Notes under the pieces: model-generated | Database searches by the model: none | Seen by the model: only the letters and a program-made list of their open reading frames with translations | What the model was told of the DNA's origin: nothing | Shown: positions 5,594 through 8,498 of the stretch, piece by piece | Numbering within the stretch: the first letter of the stretch is position 1 | How the letters are laid out: each line of letters starts with the position of its first letter | Translations under genes and position numbers: made by a program | Assembly: GCA_900548735.1 (NCBI GenBank) | Contig: URMC01000074.1 | Span: 1 to 8,498 of the forward strand | Length of the DNA: 8,498 bases | Source: an uncultured Eubacteriales bacterium | GTDB taxonomy: Bacteria > Bacillota > Clostridia > Oscillospirales > CAG-272 | Reading direction: 5' to 3'

Positions 5594-6238
5594 ATGGATT
5601 TTGAAATTCTGCGCGGAAAAACGCTGGTTGCCCTTGGCGACTCGCTGATTTACGGCAACAAACTGGGCAACGAGGCGACTTGGGTCAACAAACTGGGCAA
5701 AAAATACGGGATGACGGTCTACAATCACGGCCAAAACGGCAACACGCTGGCGGTGCAGGACAAGGAAACGAAAGCCAAGCCGATGTGCGTGCGCTATGCC
5801 GGGATGGAGGAAGGCGCCGATTACGTGGTGGTGCTGGGCGGCGCCAACGACAAGCGGCTGGACGTGCCGATCGGGGAAAACGGGGATACCGACCCGCACA
5901 CGTTCAAGGGGGCGCTGAACACCCTGATTCTGGGGCTGAGTGCCAAATATCCCAAGGCGAAATTTCTTTTTCTGACCAACTATAACCGCTGGCCGGGCAA
6001 AAACGCGCTGGGCATTTCGGATCTCGCGTATGTGGACGCGATGCTGGAAGTTTGCGCTAAATACGCCATCCCTTGCTTTGACAACTACCGCGGGAGCGGC
6101 ATTTCGTTCCAGAACCCCGCGCAACTCGCCTGGATGGACGAGGGACTGACGCTGGGGCTGCCGGAAAATCACCATTTTTCGGACGAAGCGTATGACTGGC
6201 TTCTGCCCAAATACGCAATGTTGCTGGCAGGGTTATGA
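5594..6238 (+). CDS. SGNH/GDSL-family hydrolase, probable cytoplasmic esterase
   Basis: This 214-aa single-domain protein has the SGNH blocks. Block I is VALGDSLIYG with the nucleophile Ser17. Block II is the glycine in NHGQNGNTL (44-52), and block III is VVLGGAND (79-86) with Asn85. Block V lies near the C-terminus, PENHHFSDEAYDWL (190-203), with His194 the likely base. The usual Asp three residues before the His is Glu191 here. There is no signal peptide or membrane segment, so it should act on an intracellular substrate. AAGGAG (5582-5587) overlaps the stop of the U32 gene and lies six bases before the ATG. The 3' end overlaps nagA by four bases (ATGA). Family members remove acyl groups from sugars, lipids or peptides. 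Its coupling to nagA makes an acetylated amino sugar or muropeptide a reasonable but unproven substrate. Confidence 0.88.
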   Translation: MDFEILRGKTLVALGDSLIYGNKLGNEATWVNKLGKKYGMTVYNHGQNGNTLAVQDKETKAKPMCVRYAGMEEGADYVVVLGGANDKRLDVPIGENGDTDPHTFKGALNTLILGLSAKYPKAKFLFLTNYNRWPGKNALGISDLAYVDAMLEVCAKYAIPCFDNYRGSGISFQNPAQLAWMDEGLTLGLPENHHFSDEAYDWLLPKYAMLLAGL

Positions 6239-7356
6239 CGGACTTTCGCGTAACAAACGCCTGCGTGTGGCACCCGGACGGCGGGTTTGCCCCGGGAGAG
6301 ATTTTTGTGCGGGACGGGCGGATTGTACCGCCATACGCGGCGCCCGACGCGGTGGACGCGGGCGGGGCGCTCCTGTGCCCCGGGCTGTTGGATATTCATA
6401 CCCACGGGCGGCTGGGGGGCGACTTCTGCACCGCCGCCGAAGGGAAATTGCGGGAAATGGCGGCGGACTATGCGCGCCACGGGGTGACCGCGTTGTTGCC
6501 CACGCTTGCCTCCGATACGCCGGAAAATTGGAAAAAAGCCCTCAACCGTCTTGCGAAAAGCGGTTGTGAGGGCTTTGTCGGGGTGCATCTGGAGGGGCGC
6601 TGGCTCTCGCCCGAAAAGCGGGGGGCGCACGCGCTTTCTCTGCTGGCAAAACCGGCGGCGGGGGAATTGGCGGAATTTGCCGCCGCGTCGCCTTTGCCGA
6701 TTGGGAAAGTGACTTTCGCGCCGGAACTGGATGAGGGCGGGCAGTTTCTTGCCGCCTGCCGCGTTCTCGGCGCGCACGCGTCGGTGGGGCATACCAATGC
6801 CGATTACGCCGGCGCGATGGCGGCGTTGGCGGGCGGAGCGGACTCGTTCACGCACCTTTTCAACGCCATGCCGCCGCTTCATCACCGGGCGGGCGGTCCC
6901 GTGGCGGCGGCGCTGACCACGGGGGCATATGCCGAACTGATTTGCGACGGGTTGCACGTGGCGCCGGAGGTCGTGCGGCTGATTTATGCGGCAAAGGGCA
7001 GCGAAAAACTGATTCTGATCAGCGACTCGATGGAGGGCACCGGGTGCCCGGACGGGGAATACGCCATTGCCGGTGAACCGGCGGTTCTCAAAGACGGCGT
7101 GGCAAGAACGCCCTCCGGCGCGCTGGCGGGCAGCACGCTGAATTTGTTGCAGGGTGTGCAGAATCTTGCCGCGTTCTGCGGGATTCCCTTTGGGAAAGCG
7201 TTGATTTCGGCAACCGTGACCCCGGCAAAGTCACTGGGGCTGGAAGCCGACCTCGGTACACTGACCCCCGGCGCGGTAGCAAACTTTTTCCTTTTGGAAA
7301 GCGAGACCGCCAAACTCCCCAAAGAAGTTTTTTGCCGCGGGGAAAAGTTGGTTTGA
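6235..7356 (+). CDS. nagA: N-acetylglucosamine-6-phosphate deacetylase
   Basis: NagA converts GlcNAc-6-P to glucosamine-6-P and acetate in the cytoplasm, feeding amino sugars from chitin, mucin or recycled peptidoglycan into glycolysis or wall synthesis. The 373-aa length is normal. It has the amidohydrolase fold signatures: PGLLDIHTHG (49-58, metal-site HxH), GVHLEGRWLSPEKRGAH (116-132, metal ligand Glu120), VGHTNADY (184-191, His186), THLFNAM (206-212, His207), DGLHV (238-242) and ISDSMEGTG (262-270, catalytic Asp264). The usual HLEGPF is HLEGRW here. The start overlaps the SGNH stop by four bases, making it the last gene of the zapA operon. nagB is not in the window. A related deacetylase specificity is possible, but the motif set is strong. 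Confidence 0.92.
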   Translation: MTDFRVTNACVWHPDGGFAPGEIFVRDGRIVPPYAAPDAVDAGGALLCPGLLDIHTHGRLGGDFCTAAEGKLREMAADYARHGVTALLPTLASDTPENWKKALNRLAKSGCEGFVGVHLEGRWLSPEKRGAHALSLLAKPAAGELAEFAAASPLPIGKVTFAPELDEGGQFLAACRVLGAHASVGHTNADYAGAMAALAGGADSFTHLFNAMPPLHHRAGGPVAAALTTGAYAELICDGLHVAPEVVRLIYAAKGSEKLILISDSMEGTGCPDGEYAIAGEPAVLKDGVARTPSGALAGSTLNLLQGVQNLAAFCGIPFGKALISATVTPAKSLGLEADLGTLTPGAVANFFLLESETAKLPKEVFCRGEKLV

Positions 7357-7383
7357 ACGGAACCCGTACCAAACATCCCGGCG

Positions 7384-7514
7384 GCACCTTGCGGTGCGGC
7401 TGATAGGCTGGTACGTTACTTTGGGCGCACACGCCGAACATCCCGGTGTGAGCCGCTGAAAAGTTTTTGCGGGATTTAAAGGGGGATTCCTGCGGGACGG
7501 CTTTCAGAGTCAGT
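7384..7514 (-). repeat. Dispersed intergenic repeat, copy C (inverted relative to A and B)
   Basis: Read on the minus strand, this stretch repeats the block order of copy A. It has ACTGACTCT (7514-7506), CCCCCTTTAAATCCCGC about 30 bases on, GCAAAAACTT (7470-7461), GTTCGGCGTGTGC (7440-7428) and CCCAAAG (7425-7419). It ends in the hairpin GCACC-GCAA-GGTGC at 7397-7384. The hairpin is identical to copy B's, while other blocks match copy A better. It lacks the double hairpin found at 1774-1823 in copy A. It lies between the convergent nagA and ttcA ends, and nothing in it looks coding. Confidence 0.78.
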
Positions 7515-7520
7515 TGGATG

Positions 7521-7563
7521 CACCGCCTGCGGACACCGTCATTGACGGTGTCCGCAGGCGGTG
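7521..7563. terminator. Perfect 20-bp hairpin directly after the ttcA stop
   Basis: The arms at 7521-7540 and 7544-7563 are exact reverse complements around the 3-nt loop ATT. The structure starts one base after the ttcA-like stop codon (7565-7567) on the minus strand and is also the last structure before that gene for transcripts coming from nagA. There is no U-tract on either side. A bidirectional 3'-end or transcription-blocking element is the most likely role, by position only. Its architecture is like that of the hairpin at 146-190, but the sequence is unrelated. Confidence 0.6.
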
Positions 7564-7564
7564 G

Positions 7565-8299
7565 TTACAGCGGCAGGCGCCCTGCCGGCTTGAAGCCGTC
7601 AACCTCCCCGCGCTGGATCGCGCCGAACAGGCGGTAGCGCAAGCCTTTATACCGATGTTCCAGATCGGTCAGCAGCTGCTTCATCTCCGCGCGCTCGGTG
7701 TTCCCGTCCGCAGGGCAGGGAGATTTGATGACCGGCAGTTTTTCTTTGTTTGCGAAATACCGCACGTCCTTTTCCGGCATGTAAAGCAACGGGCGGATCA
7801 GGCGCAGTTCCGTGCGGGTGAGATAGGTGACCGGCTGAAAACAGCCGATCCGCCCCTCAAAAAAGAGGTTCAGCATAAAGGTGTCCACCACGTCGTCAAA
7901 ATGGTGCCCCAGCGCCACCGCCGCGCACCCCATCTCCTTGGCGGCGTTGTGGAGCGCCCCGCGCCGCATTTTGGCGCAGAGCGAGCAGGGGTTTTTCTCT
8001 TTCCGGATGTCGAAAATAATCGTGGAAATGTCGGTTTTCACGACACGGTATGGTACATTCAGGCTTTCGCACAGCGCGGCAATGGCGGAAAAATCCGCCC
8101 CCGGAAAGCCCATATCCACCGTGATGGCAACCACCTCATATTTTTTGGGATAGAAGCGGCGCATTTCGGCAAGGGCGCAAAGCAGGGTCAGCGAGTCCTT
8201 TCCTGCCGACACACCAACGGCGATGCGGTCGCCCTCCCGGATCATTTCATAATCGTCCACCGCGCGGCGCACATAGCTGAGAACCCGGCGCATATCCAT
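7565..8299 (-). CDS. ttcA: TtcA-like PP-loop tRNA 2-thiolation protein
   Basis: This protein of about 244 aa belongs to the TtcA/CTU1 branch of PP-loop ATPases, which adenylate a tRNA base and replace oxygen with sulphur (C32 in E. coli TtcA). The PP-loop is GVSAGKDS (29-36), where the family consensus is SGGKDS. The cluster cysteines match TtcA: PCSLCAKMRRGAL with Cys105 and Cys108, and the third in KSPCPADGN (Cys195). GHHFDDVVDTFMLN (131-144) and RPLLYMPEKDVRYFA (169-183) are also typical. I chose the ATG at 8299: GGAGG lies about 11 bases upstream, and the 55 residues of the longer open frame overlap the upstream gene's real frame. It begins one base after that gene's stop, so the two are coupled. 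Whether its target is C32 or another position cannot be told from sequence. Confidence 0.87.
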   Translation of the reverse strand: MDMRRVLSYVRRAVDDYEMIREGDRIAVGVSAGKDSLTLLCALAEMRRFYPKKYEVVAITVDMGFPGADFSAIAALCESLNVPYRVVKTDISTIIFDIRKEKNPCSLCAKMRRGALHNAAKEMGCAAVALGHHFDDVVDTFMLNLFFEGRIGCFQPVTYLTRTELRLIRPLLYMPEKDVRYFANKEKLPVIKSPCPADGNTERAEMKQLLTDLEHRYKGLRYRLFGAIQRGEVDGFKPAGRLPL

Positions 8300-8300
8300 A

Positions 8301-8498
8301 CTAATTCTGTCCTCCCAGTAAAAAGGCTTTCGCCGCGGCAAGCTCTGCCGCGGCTTTTTGCTCCCGTGCGGGGTTCTCCCCCGCGTCGGCGCGGCGGATG
8401 GCGCGAAGCATGATGTTTTTCGGCGTGTCGTCAGGGTCGATGAGTTCCAGCGCCGCCACGTCATAGCCCGCCGCCTCCATGGTTTTCAGGCGCAGGGC
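8301..8498 (-). CDS. Partial C-terminus of a probable SAM-dependent methyltransferase
   Basis: Only the last 65 codons are in the window; the 5' part lies beyond the right edge. The frame is open from 8498 to the TAG at 8301-8303. It reads through a beta-strand-like segment AALELID, then DDTPKNIMLRAIRR. The TPKN-hydrophobic-RA pattern resembles the C-terminal end of class I SAM-dependent methyltransferases found in Clostridia. The remainder is an alanine-rich helical tail (EQKAAAELAAAKAFLLGGQN). The catalytic SAM-binding part is not visible, so the function call rests on this short tail and recall of the family. It is followed one base later by the ttcA-like gene, whose ribosome site lies inside this gene's last codons. 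Confidence 0.55.
   Translation of the reverse strand, partial: ALRLKTMEAAGYDVAALELIDPDDTPKNIMLRAIRRADAGENPAREQKAAAELAAAKAFLLGGQN

Noticed and set aside
5495..6175. A 226-codon minus-strand open frame opposite the SGNH hydrolase.
   Set aside because: It is the complement of a gene with all SGNH blocks, and has no start signal.
7514..8413. A 299-codon plus-strand open frame opposite ttcA.
   Set aside because: It is the antisense shadow of a gene with clear PP-loop and cysteine motifs, with no ribosome site or family resemblance of its own.
8300..8464. A longer start (8464) for the ttcA-like gene adding 55 residues.
   Set aside because: The added part is out of frame with, and overlaps, the real end of the upstream methyltransferase-like gene; it is unlike the family and the GGAGG site supports 8299.

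Overview
The window looks like a chromosomal segment from a fairly GC-rich, low-oxygen Firmicute, most likely class Clostridia in or near the Oscillospirales/Ruminococcaceae. This is inferred from gene content (a YerC/TrpR-like regulator, ZapA next to a U32 peptidase, a Firmicute-type TtcA-like protein), strong AGGAGG-type ribosome binding sites, sigma-A promoters with TTGACA/TATAAT elements, and use of TTG and GTG starts. No phage, transposase, CRISPR, tRNA or rRNA is visible.

Layout. (1) At 222-527 (minus) is a yerC-type helix-turn-helix gene. It is divergent from an EamA/DMT-family transporter at 704-1615 (plus). Each gene has its own near-consensus promoter in the 176-bp gap. (2) Bases 1616-2027 form a gap between convergent genes. 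It is packed with hairpins and two tandem copies (75-bp period) of a dispersed repeat. (3) proB (2028-2807, minus) is divergent from a four-gene plus-strand operon: a ZapA-like protein with a long coiled coil, a full-length U32 peptidase-family protein, an SGNH hydrolase and NagA. The operon genes are joined by 4-nt ATGA overlaps or a 10-nt gap. The proB and zapA promoters face each other and overlap, so their starts are predicted to interfere. (4) Bases 7357-7564 are a second convergent gap. It holds an inverted third copy of the repeat and a perfect 20-bp hairpin two bases beyond the ttcA stop. (5) On the minus strand at the right edge, the end of a probable SAM-dependent methyltransferase is followed one base later by a ttcA-like PP-loop tRNA thiolation gene.

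How the genes fit together. The zapA operon joins cell division (Z-ring assembly), a probable RNA-hydroxylating U32 enzyme, and amino-sugar handling: NagA deacetylates GlcNAc-6-phosphate, and the translationally coupled SGNH hydrolase may be a partner esterase. The right-hand pair looks like RNA or small-molecule modification. ProB starts proline synthesis; its usual partner proA is not in the window.

The most unusual signal is the repeat family. It has three copies in 8.5 kb, all in gaps between convergent genes. It carries a 5-bp hairpin with a GCAA loop whose stem differs between copies only by compensated base pairs, which suggests selection on RNA (or hairpin DNA) structure.
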